The notes under the pieces were generated by a model that was given only the letters and a program-made list of their open reading frames with translations, did no database searches and was not told the DNA's origin. Positions 20,874 to 31,183 of a DNA stretch of 64,000 nt are shown here, piece after piece. The number at the start of each line of letters is the position of its first letter. The stretch's first letter is position 1. The stretch is from NCBI GenBank assembly GCA_001599755.1, contig BCHX01000002.1, positions 2,170,001 through 2,234,000 on the forward strand, read 5' to 3'. Source of the DNA: Gliomastix tumulicola (taxonomy: Eukaryota > Ascomycota > Sordariomycetes > Hypocreales > Bionectriaceae). A program made the position numbers and the translations under genes.

Positions 20874-23534
20874 ATGGCAAAGAAGAAGACAAAGAAGCCT
20901 GGGCCCAAGGCCAACTCCGAAGCCAAGCCCAAGGGCAAAGGCAAAGGAGTAGGCAATGTCAAGGCTGGAGACAGCGGCGCACCGAAGAGCAAGACGAAGC
21001 GCAACAAGAAGGCAAATCAGCCTTTGCAGATTTGCGATGCTAACAAAGCCCTGGCAGTATCTTTGAAGAAGAATCCCAACAGAAACAAAAACAACACGCC
21101 AGCCACCGAGATTCCAGCCACCATGAATCGTAATTGGCCCAAAAACACCGGCTACCGAGGTGGCGGAACCATGACTGTCACGTCTCGCTTTCGAGGCGCT
21201 GCTAAACCCGGTGAGCCCTCATTCCTAAGTTCAACTTTGCGTTTCTTTACTAATGAGTCTTGTCCAATGAAGAAAGCTACGGCGTCATTGAATCGGCCCA
21301 GCGCCTCAATGAGAACGGCTTTCACCCCGACGTCTCTGACCTGAAGCCCGCCGACTATCTGAAGGAATGGGTTCGCCTGGCTGAGAAGATCAAGGCCAAG
21401 CCGGCCATGATGGATTCGTATGCTGACTTGAGCCGAGCTGAGCTCAAGCTTTTGCACGATGGCCTGAAGAAAGTCGGCCTTTCTCCTGTGAGTCGTGGCG
21501 AAGGGCAAATAAGCATGCAACTTGATCACTAACAACCATTCAGTACGACATCTTCCTCCCCCCTGCTCTCATCTTCAGTGGCGATGGTAATCGCGAGCTT
21601 GGTCAACAGACCAACTCCACCGAAGGCCGAGTCCCAGCTGATGTCTTGAATGTCCTGGCGACAGTTGACATCGGACAGCTGATCGACATTGAGATCTTTC
21701 ATCAGGGTCTCGGTGCTGTCAAAGCTCTGGCACAGTCCTCAAAGGAGATGTGGAAGCATATTGCTACCTCAACTGTAAGCCGTTTCTCCCGCTATCTTGT
21801 TCAATGTTTGCCTGGCTAACGTGGCTATCTCGAATAGTTCGTTTGGAATTTTCTTGAACGTGCTCGCACTACCACGGCTGTCACATTCAGCCCGGTGTTC
21901 GTCGCCATAAACCCTCAATACTCCATGGCGCAATTCACCAAAAGCAAGGATATGATGTTCCCACGACGGGACACGGACAACCTTCCTAGCTTCGCGCTGC
22001 GAACATTCACAGAACAGTCTGAGATTGACAAGCTCAAGACCATCATCAGGGACCATATCATGATGCATAGCGAGGGAGTGCGACCTCAGAGGTTCAATCA
22101 GAAGTACCAGAACCGTCTCGAGGTCATCCCCCTGGACGACATCTACGATATCGCCCTCGAATCTCAGTTCAAGTCGACCATGCCGGGCAACGCCAAGTTT
22201 GAGCCAGGCCTCTTTGTCGACGCCAAGTGCCTTGACAGCATGAGTACGTCCCCGCCCCAAGATAATAAGATGCGCACGTCCTTTTACTGACTGAAAACCC
22301 TCATCCTGTAGTCCAGAAGCTCCACACCCGTCGCGATGCGATTCAGGTTCTTTACCTCTGCGAGATTCCTCTTCTTGACAAGTGTGCTCTGGCTATCATC
22401 CTTCGTGGCCTGCCCAAAGTTACCACGGTCGGCTTGTACGACTGTCCCTTCATCGGCTTCGGCGATGTCCTCGACATCCTCGACATCATCTTCACGGTCA
22501 ATCAAAGCCGAGAGATTGCGGGCCTTCCCAAGATTGCCTCGCTAGACCTGAAGCCGTACTTCGAGACAGGTCGAGTGACCAACTGGCTTAACAGGAACAA
22601 GCTCTACGACGGCGATGAGTACGGCATCAGCTGGGACCCTGTCGACCTGAACGTCTGGCAGCGCGGGTTCTACGGAACCATCATGAGAGCCGTGATCAAG
22701 GCCCAGTCAATGGGACTGAAGCTCCTTTTCGACAAAGACGGCGCTTTCATGAAGTACCTCACTCGCATCCCCAACGTGCCTCTCGGAGTCCCATGCTTCC
22801 TTGACGGCCTCTATCGCTACCTGGACTTGGCCAAAACTCAGCAGGCTGAGAGTGCAGAGATGAAGAAAGCGCTCTTCGACATGCTCAAGCCCGTTTGCAT
22901 CGACGTCGATCCCCGATGGGAGGACGAGTCGTCTGTCGCGAAGTGGTACAGGGATTCGATGGGCAAGGAAAAGAGCGATTGCACCGTCTGTGGCTTTTCG
23001 ACCCTCCCCCAGTTCTTCCAACACGGCTGCAACCAGATGTGTGCTGTTTGTCACTTGGCACTGAACATGCGCAAGCAGCGGCCTGATTTCATGGATGCGA
23101 AGCAGTGCCCCCAGGCCCTGTATGAACATGTTGACAAGTTCGAGGGAAACGACGAAGCCCCAATTCCGATGTACGCGGCCGGCCTCTTGAAGAGAGTCAA
23201 AGCCCCAGACTCCTACGACTTCCCGGCCGTCCACCAGCTCCGCACTCTCAAACAGCTGGCCGAGATCGGTGAGAGGACCGTCATATGGAGCAATGTGTAC
23301 GACTACAGCAAGTTCATCGACTACAACACCAGCCTTCTCCGCTTCGGTATGAAGAAGGGCTTTTTCCGAAACACGGATCCCAAGTGGAAGCCTCAGGCCG
23401 AGGGCAACTCCCGCACTAGCCGAACCTGGGCTTCGGCCCTCGCTGCTCACGAGGAGCATAAAGCTCGCGGCTGGGTTCCAGGCATCAACAAGAAGGCCGT
23501 GGATCCCAACTACGTGAACCCTAACATCTGGTAA
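20874..23534 (+). CDS. 803-aa protein of unknown function with a Cys-rich motif
   Basis: Five exons, 20874-21210, 21273-21487, 21544-21774, 21838-22243 and 22312-23534, give 803 aa. Introns are 56-68 nt with consensus sites; the first has a TACTAAT branch point. The start is the ATG followed by AKKKTKK; there is open but ATG-less sequence upstream. The first 100 residues are very Lys/Pro/Gly-rich and look like a nuclear or RNA-binding tail. The rest is a globular, mixed alpha/beta-looking region. Near residues 650-680 is CTVCGF followed by GCNQMCAVCH, spaced like a zinc-binding site. I do not recognise the family and assign no function. The lysine-rich tail favours a nuclear location, but that is inference. 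Confidence 0.85.
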
Positions 23535-24291
23535 AGGAACGACTGGGATCGCGAGATTTTGGGGGCTGGTGTTTTGGCGTTCAGGATTGGTCTTTCAGGG
23601 GGGTGGTCTCTTGGGCCTGGTCACTCAGGATTAGGTTTTCAGGATTGGTTCTTTAGGTTTGGCCTTTCGGATTCGGGATTTTGAGGTTCGGTCTTGGTTT
23701 TGCACGGTTCGTTCTGTCAGGTTGGCTTTCGGGTTCTTGAGTGATCCAAGATGGCGCCTTTTTTTTTTTTTAGTTAGGAACGGCAGTGACGACCGTATTG
23801 TGGCGTTCAGGGCAGTGTATCACCGGTAGTATAGGGGCAGAGCCCTTTTGGCGACACCTACTGGGATAGACAGCGAATTCACAGATCAGTTGAGATACAT
23901 TTAGGAAACCGAGTGATGCGTGATGTACAGATTGACGAGGTCTGAGCGTCTGCTCACCGGAATCAACAAAACTTCAGATTTAGGTCTGGAAGAAGCAAAT
24001 ACTCAGCCTCGTTCAATCGCACCTTTGAAAAATTTGATGATGCGTGCTCAAGAGGGGCGGTTGTTGGCTTCATCCCGGGATGTGAGGTCGTTGAAGGGGA
24101 TCACGTGATGACCACGCCGGCTTCGGGTGGAAGCGCAAGTGGATCGAAGAAAAGATACGACCTTCTATTACCCTCGAAAGCCCGACGAGAACGAAAACGA
24201 GTCACCACCAGCCCTCGACACTCTTTTTCCCCCTCTTTCCAATTCGACTCTCCGCGCGCGGGCTGCTGTGTGCCACAAAAAAAGGTCCAAG
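23535..24291. other. Intergenic: 3' UTR with degenerate repeats, then bL36m promoter
   Basis: The first 200 bp contain imperfect copies of TTCAGGATTGGT followed by T-rich words (about 23579, 23627 and 23638), then a T-run near 23760. The remainder is the upstream region of the bL36m gene. No ORF of note. Confidence 0.5.
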
Positions 24292-24679
24292 ATGGCATCC
24301 CTATTCACCTCGCTGTCCCTCCGCACGATAGCGCTGGCGCCCCGGCGGGCGGTCGGCGCGCTCTTCCAGCCCCTCGTGGCACGCGCCGCTCCGATGGCCG
24401 CCGTGACGAGGTCGACGGCGGTGGCCGTGCAGCAGCAGACGAGGGGGATGAAGGTGCAGAGTGCTATCAAGAAGCGGTGTGAGCACTGCAAGGTGAGAGA
24501 GAAGAAGAAGAAGAAGAAGATATCCCCCGAGAGGCCTTGGAGAGACATGAATAGGGTTGGGCTGACCTGGACGGTACGGTACGGGGCAGATTGTTCGACG
24601 GAAGGGCGGGAAGCGGCACAACGGGTACTTGTATGTCATCTGCAAGTCGAACCCGAGGCATAAGCAGCGACAGGGCTGA
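24292..24679 (+). CDS. RTC6: Mitochondrial ribosomal protein bL36m
   Basis: Two exons, 24292-24492 and 24590-24679, give 96 aa. The intron (97 nt) starts with GTGAGA and carries a GAA run. The first 50 residues are an Arg/Ala/Ser-rich mitochondrial targeting sequence ending near QQQTRG. The mature part starts at MKVQSAIKKRCEHCK and continues after splicing as IVRRKGGKRHNGYLYVICK and a basic tail. That is the bacterial L36 zinc-ribbon pattern, with CxxC, a later Cys and a His. It is a component of the mitoribosomal large subunit. It is small and split, so easily missed by ORF calling. It is tail-to-tail with the LYR-motif gene, also mitochondrial. Confidence 0.93.
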
Positions 24680-25054
24680 TCGGGGGACGATCTGCTTCTG
24701 GAGGGGATTGGTGTACGATTATGAGGGAGGGGGGAGCTTGACGACATCTCGATACGCTACGGACGGTGCAAAGACTGCAGCTGGGCTTTCTTTCGGTGGC
24801 CCTGATCCTTCGAACCGACGTACTCGATATCACGAGACGGGCAACTATGTGCGACCGACGGCTGTACGATATGGCCGAAATGGGGGGAAGGGCTTCGCAT
24901 AGCCGGACATGTGCACCGTCTTGAGTCTCTACGGCACCCGTCTCTCGATTGGAGGAGGAAGAACAGCATAGAAGGAATTCTTGGTACCATTACCAGACAC
25001 TCTCCCTGAGTTGTACAATATATACATAAAGCGTTTCTTGATAATAGTTACATC
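24680..25054. other. Convergent intergenic spacer
   Basis: The 375 bp between the bL36m and LYRM2-like stop codons. No gene or clear element seen; presumably overlapping 3' UTRs. Confidence 0.5.
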
Positions 25055-25508
25055 CTACATGCCGCCAACATACCTCTCCATGGTCTCCCACTCGGTCTTC
25101 CCCGTGGAGAGAAGATATCTGATGTGTGACTATTGCCCCCGTTAGCAGCAGGCCATGTATAAATACAGCGGGCAAAATGTATGAGAGGAAAGACGCACAA
25201 GATCAGTCACGCCGCGGTGGCGCTCAAACTCGTCGCGGGCGTACTTGCGCGACTCTTCTCTGGTCTTGGTGTCCTTGATATTCTTGGTGCCGCGCAAGAT
25301 GGTGCGGTACAGCGCCAGGACCCTCGATCTCTGCAGGAACTATAACGGCACATTTTAATTACTCATTGTTCCTTCCTATTCGTAAGGCTAGGAGACTGCA
25401 ATTGCTAACATGGTCGAGGCTCAGAGCGGTACCGAGCTTCTTGGAGGCCGGACGATGGGTGGCGAAGCCGTGGCTGACGCCCGACAGGAGACGAGCTCTC
25501 GGAATCAT
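25055..25508 (-). CDS. LYR-motif protein, LYRM2-like
   Basis: Three exons on the minus strand: 25508-25410, 25339-25199 and 25129-25055, giving 104 aa. All joins are phase 0, with GTTAGC and GTGCGT donors and TAG acceptors. The N-terminus (MIPRARLLSGVSHG) looks like a mitochondrial presequence. Exon 2 has the family signature: FLQRSRVLALYRTILRG (the LYR tripeptide), then a charged helix with the conserved Phe (ARDEFERHR). This matches Complex1_LYR proteins such as LYRM2, which act with mitochondrial acyl-carrier protein in respiratory-chain assembly. It is too split to appear as one frame. It is divergent from the NatD gene 430 bp away. Confidence 0.87.
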
Positions 25509-25938
25509 CTGCGCGTGGTCCCTCCCCCCTGCACTCTCGTTATCTGCTGGGACGTCTCGTCATGGGCTTTTTTATGAGTCGAGAGCTTGAAAGTTGGAGG
25601 TTTGAAGATGAGAAAGAAGGCTGTTGTGGTAATGATTGGGTAAAAGTTTTTGTGGAGATGGTATGATGTCGACGAATCACGGTCAAGACACCAAAAAGCG
25701 CCGAAGAAGGGGACGTTTCCCACGCGTCTGAGAAAGGAGCAAGTGGCCGTTGGAAAGGTCAAACAGGTTTCTACATATTGTTTCTTTTCTGTTCTTTTCT
25801 TTTCTTTTATTCATTTACTTTGGGTATTCATCTTGACGCAGACAGCTCAGGCTTGCTCGCCGTCGATTTTATGCCCACTCCACGGCGTGCTTCCTCGTGT
25901 ACATTTTCACACGTCGACTAACATCTGCTGACCCGATC
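25509..25938. other. Divergent promoter region, LYRM2-like / NatD
   Basis: 430 bp between two start codons, T-rich in the middle (TTTCTTTTC repeats around 25780-25815). No further element recognised. Confidence 0.5.
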
Positions 25939-26909
25939 ATGGCCTCCTCACCACCAAGAAAGCGAAGGTCGCAGCGGGCACTCAAGCAAGAGAATCACAT
26001 CGAGATCGCGAACAAGACAGCAGACGCTGAGTTCATCAGCCGATATATGCGTCCAGCGTAAGGGAAACCCCCAGAAAAGTCGAATCATACCGTACTTCCT
26101 TCTTTCACCAAGCCACCTGACAAACCTTTCACCGAGAATTAGTGACGGCTGGACGAACTGGAGCCACCCCAAGACGGGGATCAAGTACACGCTCGATCTT
26201 TCAGGCACACCGCAGCTGGACGAGGCCGATCTGGAGGCCTGCTTCAACCTGGTCGAGGAGACGAGCGGCGAGGACTACCGGCAGTCGTCCGTCGGCTGGC
26301 ACGCCGCAGCCAAGAGGAAGGAGATGCACTCGCCCGAGCTGCGGTATCTGCTGGTCAGGACGGTCGACGGCGGCGAGATGCACGGGTTCATGTCGATGAT
26401 GCCGACGTTCGAGAACGGCGAGCCGGTCGTGTATCTCTACGAGATCCATCTGCGGCCAGAACTCCAAGGGTCTGTCTGTCTTTGCACCACCACCACCACC
26501 ACCACCACCACCACCACCAACACCCGTCTCTTTTCCCTTCTCAATTCATTCCGTAATATAGTAGTGTTCGTCCCGTCCTTTGGTATTCGCTGACATGCAG
26601 GGGAGGGGGGGAGGGGCGTATAACAGATCCGGCCTCGGAAGACAGCTGATGGGCTACGCCCAGTCGACGGCGAGCAACATCCCCGGCGTGGGCAAGGCGA
26701 TGCTCACGTGCTTCAAGAGCAACGAAAGCGGCCTGCGCTTCTACGACAAGCTGGGCTTCGTCTTGGACGCGTCGTCGCCGCGGGATCGGAGACTGCGAGG
26801 CGGCAAGGTCGTGACGTCAGACTATGTGATTCTCAGCTGGAGGGGGCAGGCGACAGAGGGGGAGGGGGAGGAAAAGGGGGACAGAGCAAATGATGCAGAG
26901 CCAAGGTGA
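25939..26909 (+). CDS. NAA40: N-alpha-acetyltransferase NatD (histone H4/H2A type)
   Basis: Exons 25939-26057, 26143-26469 and 26627-26909 give 242 aa. The basic start PPRKRRSQRALKQ is followed by a GNAT fold: DGWTNWSHPKTGIKY, HGFMSMMPTFENGEPVVYLYEIHLRPELQG, then the acetyl-CoA loop GSGLGRQLM after splicing, and ESGLRFYDKLGF near the C-terminus. Human NAA40 has the same order (YLYEIHL...GLG...FY). It acetylates N-termini of H4 and H2A, so a nuclear/cytosolic role is expected. Splicing of intron 2 is ambiguous. I chose donor 26470/acceptor 26626 because it gives the family's compact QGSGLG. Donor 26474/acceptor 26600 also keeps frame and inserts a Gly/Arg-rich segment. Intron 2 holds a (CAC)n run and a long G-tract. 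Confidence 0.88.
26485..26519 (+). repeat. (CAC)n microsatellite inside NAA40 intron
   Basis: Nearly twelve uninterrupted CAC units begin 15 nt after the chosen 5' splice site (26470). Intronic location protects the reading frame from length change. Confidence 0.8.
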
Positions 26910-27973
26910 GGCCGAAGCATGTCCCTTCAAGACGTTTCAGCGCGCTGTGTCCGGCTGCCTCAGGAAGGTCAGCAGACCTTGGAGTCTTCGACAATCGGCC
27001 ACAGGAAAACGCTAAGACAGAAGCGGCGTAGCGGCACATCAGACCAGGGGCAGTCCCCAGATCTTACTGCTTAGGGGAATAATGCAACGGTACAGTCATG
27101 AAGGAACTCCATGACGAGGCATCCCGGGGGATGATGCCGAATCCTTCTGGAGACGGCGTCGCTATAAATATGGCCAGACACGCCAGAGGAAGCGCAGAAT
27201 TACGTGTGTTGGCCCCGACGAATTGACATTGCCTTACTAAAGAGCGCCACGGATGTAGCCAGGGAAGCTTGTTTCATCATCTCAGGCCTCTCTCTCTCCC
27301 TCCCCACAGGCAGGGCTGAGCCTGCCACTGTCTCGTCTTGGCTGCGAGCCTGCGAAGAGCATCGCATAGTAGCATCGTCGTCGTCGTCGGTCGCTGCGAA
27401 ATCATGCTCAGCGTCCATGCATGAACCTCTCTGCATACGATACATATCCCGTCCAATTAGCGTGCAGAAAAGTCTCCCGCCAGGCAGCTCCCAATGGCAT
27501 CCCCCCCTCACGAGCCAGAACCAAACGCCCCCCAAAGGAATTGAATCCAGCATGGGATCGCCACTGCCTCCGTCCTTGACCGGCACCGAGTCCCCTCCGC
27601 GTTCCCTTTGCCTTGGCTTCGCCTATCAATAGTCTAAATGACTGTCTTCGTCATCCCTGGGCTGTCCTAATTCTCGGCTTCCCACGCAGGCCCAGGGTCC
27701 GGGTTCCTTACATAGGATGATGTGTGTGCTATTATCTTCATCCATCCTTGACTATTAGTGTTCTTTCTCTGTCCCTGAACTTTTTTTTCTTCTTTCCTTT
27801 CTGTTATTCTCCTTCCTCTTTCTTCCCTTGACATTTCTCGAGATACCCTCACTTGCTACACGGTGCTTCTTCACACGCGTTCCCCCGCCAGGTCTCATCA
27901 CTACCTATTTAGTACAGCAACGCGCGCCAACATCTACTAGTAGTCTACCAACCTCCCAAGTCACATATTCACA
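26910..27973. other. Intergenic: NAA40 3' UTR and PLAC8-gene promoter
   Basis: 1.06 kb without a credible ORF. A canonical TATAAATA lies at 27163-27170, about 800 bp before the next start codon, and the final 200 bp are CT-rich. It is probably the promoter plus a long leader of the PLAC8 gene. Confidence 0.45.
27163..27170 (+). promoter_or_regulatory. TATA box (TATAAATA)
   Basis: A perfect TATAAATA in the PLAC8-gene upstream region. The 800-bp distance to the ATG would imply a long leader or a second, closer start. Confidence 0.3.
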
Positions 27974-28675
27974 ATGAACGGCGCCGCCAACGTGCCCCGG
28001 AACGGGAACGGCCCCCGGAACGGGCCTCACGCTCACGCTCACGCCCACGCCCACGCCCATCCCAATGGCGCCCAGCAGCAGGGCGGCAGCAGCTGGAACG
28101 TCGACCTCTTCCACTGCGCGCCGAGCGGCAGCGTCTTCACCTCCATCTTCCAGCCCTGCGTCAGTACGTCAAACCAAGAGCCACCCTCTCTCACTCAAAA
28201 AGAGTGAACGTATCAGGGAACAATCAAATACAAGAAGAAGAAGAAGAAGAAGAAGAAAAGAAAAACTAACAAGAATGACAAAGTCTACGGCCGTGCCGAG
28301 GAGCGCCTCCGAAACCCCTACCTCCAGAACTACGACGGCACCAACGACGAGTGCCAGAACTTCTACAAGAAGGCCTGCTGCCTCTTCGGGCCCCTCGGCT
28401 GCATGTACGTCAAGCAGCAGCGCGCCGAGATCCGGCAGCGCTACGGCATCGAGGGCTCCTCCGGCGGCGACTGCGCCACGGCCACCTTCTGCTGCTGCTG
28501 CGCGCTCGTCCAGCACGACAACGAGGTCGAGAGCCGGAGCCCCAAGGCGCGCGGCGGCGCCAAGGTAGACACGACTGGCTACCAGGCCAACACGGGGAGC
28601 ATGTTCATGCCCGCCGCGGACAGGGGCAGCTGGTACATGTCGGCCGATGCCAGGACGTCTTCGTACAGGGGGTGA
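27974..28675 (+). CDS. PLAC8-family Cys-rich protein with His-Ala tract
   Basis: Two exons, 27974-28163 and 28284-28675, give 193 aa. The 120-nt intron has donor GTACGT, a CTAAC branch point and a long GAA run. Residues 18-29 are an alternating His-Ala run. The PLAC8 domain follows: WNVDLFHCAP, FQPC, then after splicing YGRAEERLRNP, CQNFYKKACCLFGPLGCMYVKQQR and CATATFCCCCALVQHDNEVE. These are the family's C/W/G pattern and the terminal CC...C..Q..(R/N)E box. Family members are small membrane-associated proteins linked to cell number, calcium or cadmium handling. The Cys clusters together with His-Ala repeats suggest metal binding, which is inference. The Ser/Tyr-rich tail ends SSYRG. Confidence 0.9.
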
Positions 28676-29299
28676 GAGAGAGAGAGAGAGACGTGACGTG
28701 ACGTGATGAATGAAGCTCGAAGTAGAATTGATCTGGGGAGGAGCACACCCCGCGAGGGGATGAAAGGGATAATCTGCTATCTGTTCACTTTTCACGGAAA
28801 TGAGGAAAGGGGTTTGGTGAAGACGAGGGAGATTATATCTGCCCAGCATGTCATGTCAGCTCGACGCTATTCTCGGTCTTGATTTTGTTCAATTTTTTTT
28901 TCTCCCATCGTTTGTTGGACTGCCTTGTCATATACCACGTATTACTTAGTCGCTACGTCTTTCTTTTTTACCACTTCGTTTCACTTGGTCAGGAATAAAA
29001 AAGCATATCAAAGACACTCCGAGTTCAGAATTTCAGCATGACTTTCCCCAGCCGCGAGGCAGAAATCTTCATTGTGTAGTATTCATATAGTAGTCATAAC
29101 GCTTAAAGCAAGGAGCATCATTTAGACCTAAAACTCCCTGAGAGGAAAAAAAAAACTCCAAATATATCATCTCAGCTCATACCCAGCCCGAGGAGTAGCT
29201 CTCTCCCTCATAGAAACACTTCCCAAAGAGTTTCCTGTTTTTTTGATATCCCGTTCCCACTTTGTACATAACACTTTCGTTTCATTTCAATTATTCATT
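28676..29299. other. Convergent intergenic spacer
   Basis: The stop codon of the PLAC8 gene runs straight into a (GA)n run and three ACGTG units (28676-28705). The rest is AT-richer 3' UTR sequence shared with the convergent IMP dehydrogenase gene. No gene seen. Confidence 0.5.
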
Positions 29300-31183
29300 T
29301 CACGCGTAGAGCTTCTTCTCGTAAGCCTCCATGTTCACGTTACCCTCCATCTGGGCGCTCGAGGTTCGGAGCTCGAAGCGGAGAGTCCCGTTGTGGGCGG
29401 CGGTGTGCAGGTTGTGGAGGCTGGTCTGGCCGCAGTCCTGGAGGGAGTGCTTAAGACCGGCCGCCAGGTAGGGCACGAACTTGTTGATGGATCTGTGAAA
29501 TCGAGTCAGTACTGTGAGTCTTGAACTTATGCAAAGGAAGTAGGTGGATACGCACCCTCGGTGAGCGACCGAGCCCGACACGCCCTGGGCAACCAGAACG
29601 CTGTCACCCTCGGAGAAGTAACGAGCAGTGCCAGCGTTGCTCTTCTGGCTGTCCTTGCCACCGCCACCAGCCTTCTTGTCCTGCATGGCATCAATGCTGC
29701 CCATGCCACGGTACGCCTTGACCAGCTTGCCCTCTCGGGAGACGAAGGAGGTACCAGGAGACTCGGTGGTGCCGGCGAGCAGACCGCCCATCATGACGGT
29801 AGAGGCACCAAGGGAAAGACCCTTGACGATGTGGCCGACGTTCTGGACACCACCGTCGGCGATGCAGGGGACGCCGAAGCGGGCAGCAAACGAGCTGACA
29901 CCGTAGACGGCAGCGGCCTGAGGTCGGCCAACAGCCATGACCTCCTGGGTGATGCAGGCAGAACCACTGCCCATACCAATTCGGAGACCGTCGACGCCAG
30001 CGGCAATGAGCGAGGCCGCCTGCTCACGAGTCACGACGTTTCCGCCAATGACATCGAGACCAGGGAACTCGGCCTTGATCCACTTGATCATCTCAATCTG
30101 GTACATGCTGTTACCCTGGGACGAGTCCAGGATGACGACGTCCAGACCGGCGTCCACCAGCTTCTGCAGTCGGATCTTGTCTTCGGGTCGGGTGCCGATG
30201 GCAGCAGCGCAGAGGAGCTGCTTGCTGTCAGGCAGCTTAGAGGCCAGCGGGAAGTGCTGGTTCTTGGTCAAGTCGGAGCGGGAGATCATGGAGATGAGGT
30301 TGCCGTCCTTGTCGACGATGGGCAGCTTGCCCTTCTTGGACTTGGCCAGGATCTTGTTGGCCTCGACGAGGGTGACGCCGTCAGAGGCCGTGGTCAGGTC
30401 CGTAACCATGACGTTGGAAACGGGGACGCTCTGGTCATCCTCGAACTGGATGTCTCGGTTGGTCACGATACCCAGCAGCTTGGAGCCAAGCTTGCCGCTC
30501 TCTGAGCAAAGATGAGTCAGTCATATGTCTCATCATTCGCAATTCAATAGATAAGAACAGAAAAGGCTAGAAGCAATCATAGTAGATAATCCCCATGACA
30601 CATGGTGTCTATACGGTAGAACGAAAGTCAAATTGAAGAGTTGATAATCATTTGGCAAACACGATAAGGACGATTTCTCGCAGCAGATGTAGGGAAAGCA
30701 CTGACCTGTGACAGGGAAACCTCCGAACCCCCACTTCTCCTTCAGAGCCTTGGCCTCGCCGACCGTGGTCTCGCGGGTGATGACGACAGGGTCGAGGATG
30801 AAGCCGTTCTCGTACCGCTTGACCTTGCGGACCATGTCGGCCTGGGCGTCGGGCGAGCAGTTGTGGTGGATGACGCCCAGACCGCCCTGGAGGGCCATGT
30901 GGATGGCCATCTCGTGCTCGGTGACCGTGTCCATGGGGCTGGAGACGAAGGGCGTCTTGAGCGTCACTCGCCTGGTGACGGGCGAGTCGAGAGCGACCTC
31001 GGAGGCAGGGAAGCCGATGTAGCCCGGCAGGAGCAGGAAGTCGTTGTAGGTCAGACCGCCGTGCTTGGTCGTGTCCATGAGCTCGTGGAGGTCGAGGCCA
31101 TCGCTGGTCTTGTACTCCTTGAGCACCTCCAGGGCCGTGGTGTGGTCGAGGACCTTGGCCGCGCCATTGACGGTGTTAGGCAT
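29300..31183 (-). CDS. Inosine-5'-monophosphate dehydrogenase
   Basis: Three exons on the minus strand: 31183-30706, 30501-29556 and 29492-29300, giving 538 aa, the usual IMPDH length. It oxidises IMP to XMP with NAD, the committed step of GTP synthesis, in the cytosol. Visible landmarks: TYNDFLLLPGYI near residue 45; SSPMDTVTEHEMA; two CBS repeats (about 120-240, including GFGGFPVTG and GKLPIVDKDGNLI); DSSQGNS; the catalytic loop GSGSACITQEV with Cys342; DGGVQNVGHIVKGLSLGA; and the flap YRGMGSIDAM. Intron 1 (204 nt) lies inside the CBS region and is longer than neighbouring introns. A tandem GTACGTACCT pair lies 260 bp upstream. The gene sits 537 bp downstream of, and in the same direction as, the alkaline phosphatase gene. 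Confidence 0.97.

Noticed and set aside
29561..30505. 314-codon ORF on the plus strand
   Set aside because: Antisense to exon 2 of IMPDH; no domain-like pattern.
29300..31183. Mycophenolic-acid-resistance type IMPDH
   Set aside because: The catalytic loop has Ala before Cys342 (GSGSACIT) rather than Ile, but I believe this is common in filamentous fungi, and no biosynthetic cluster genes flank it.
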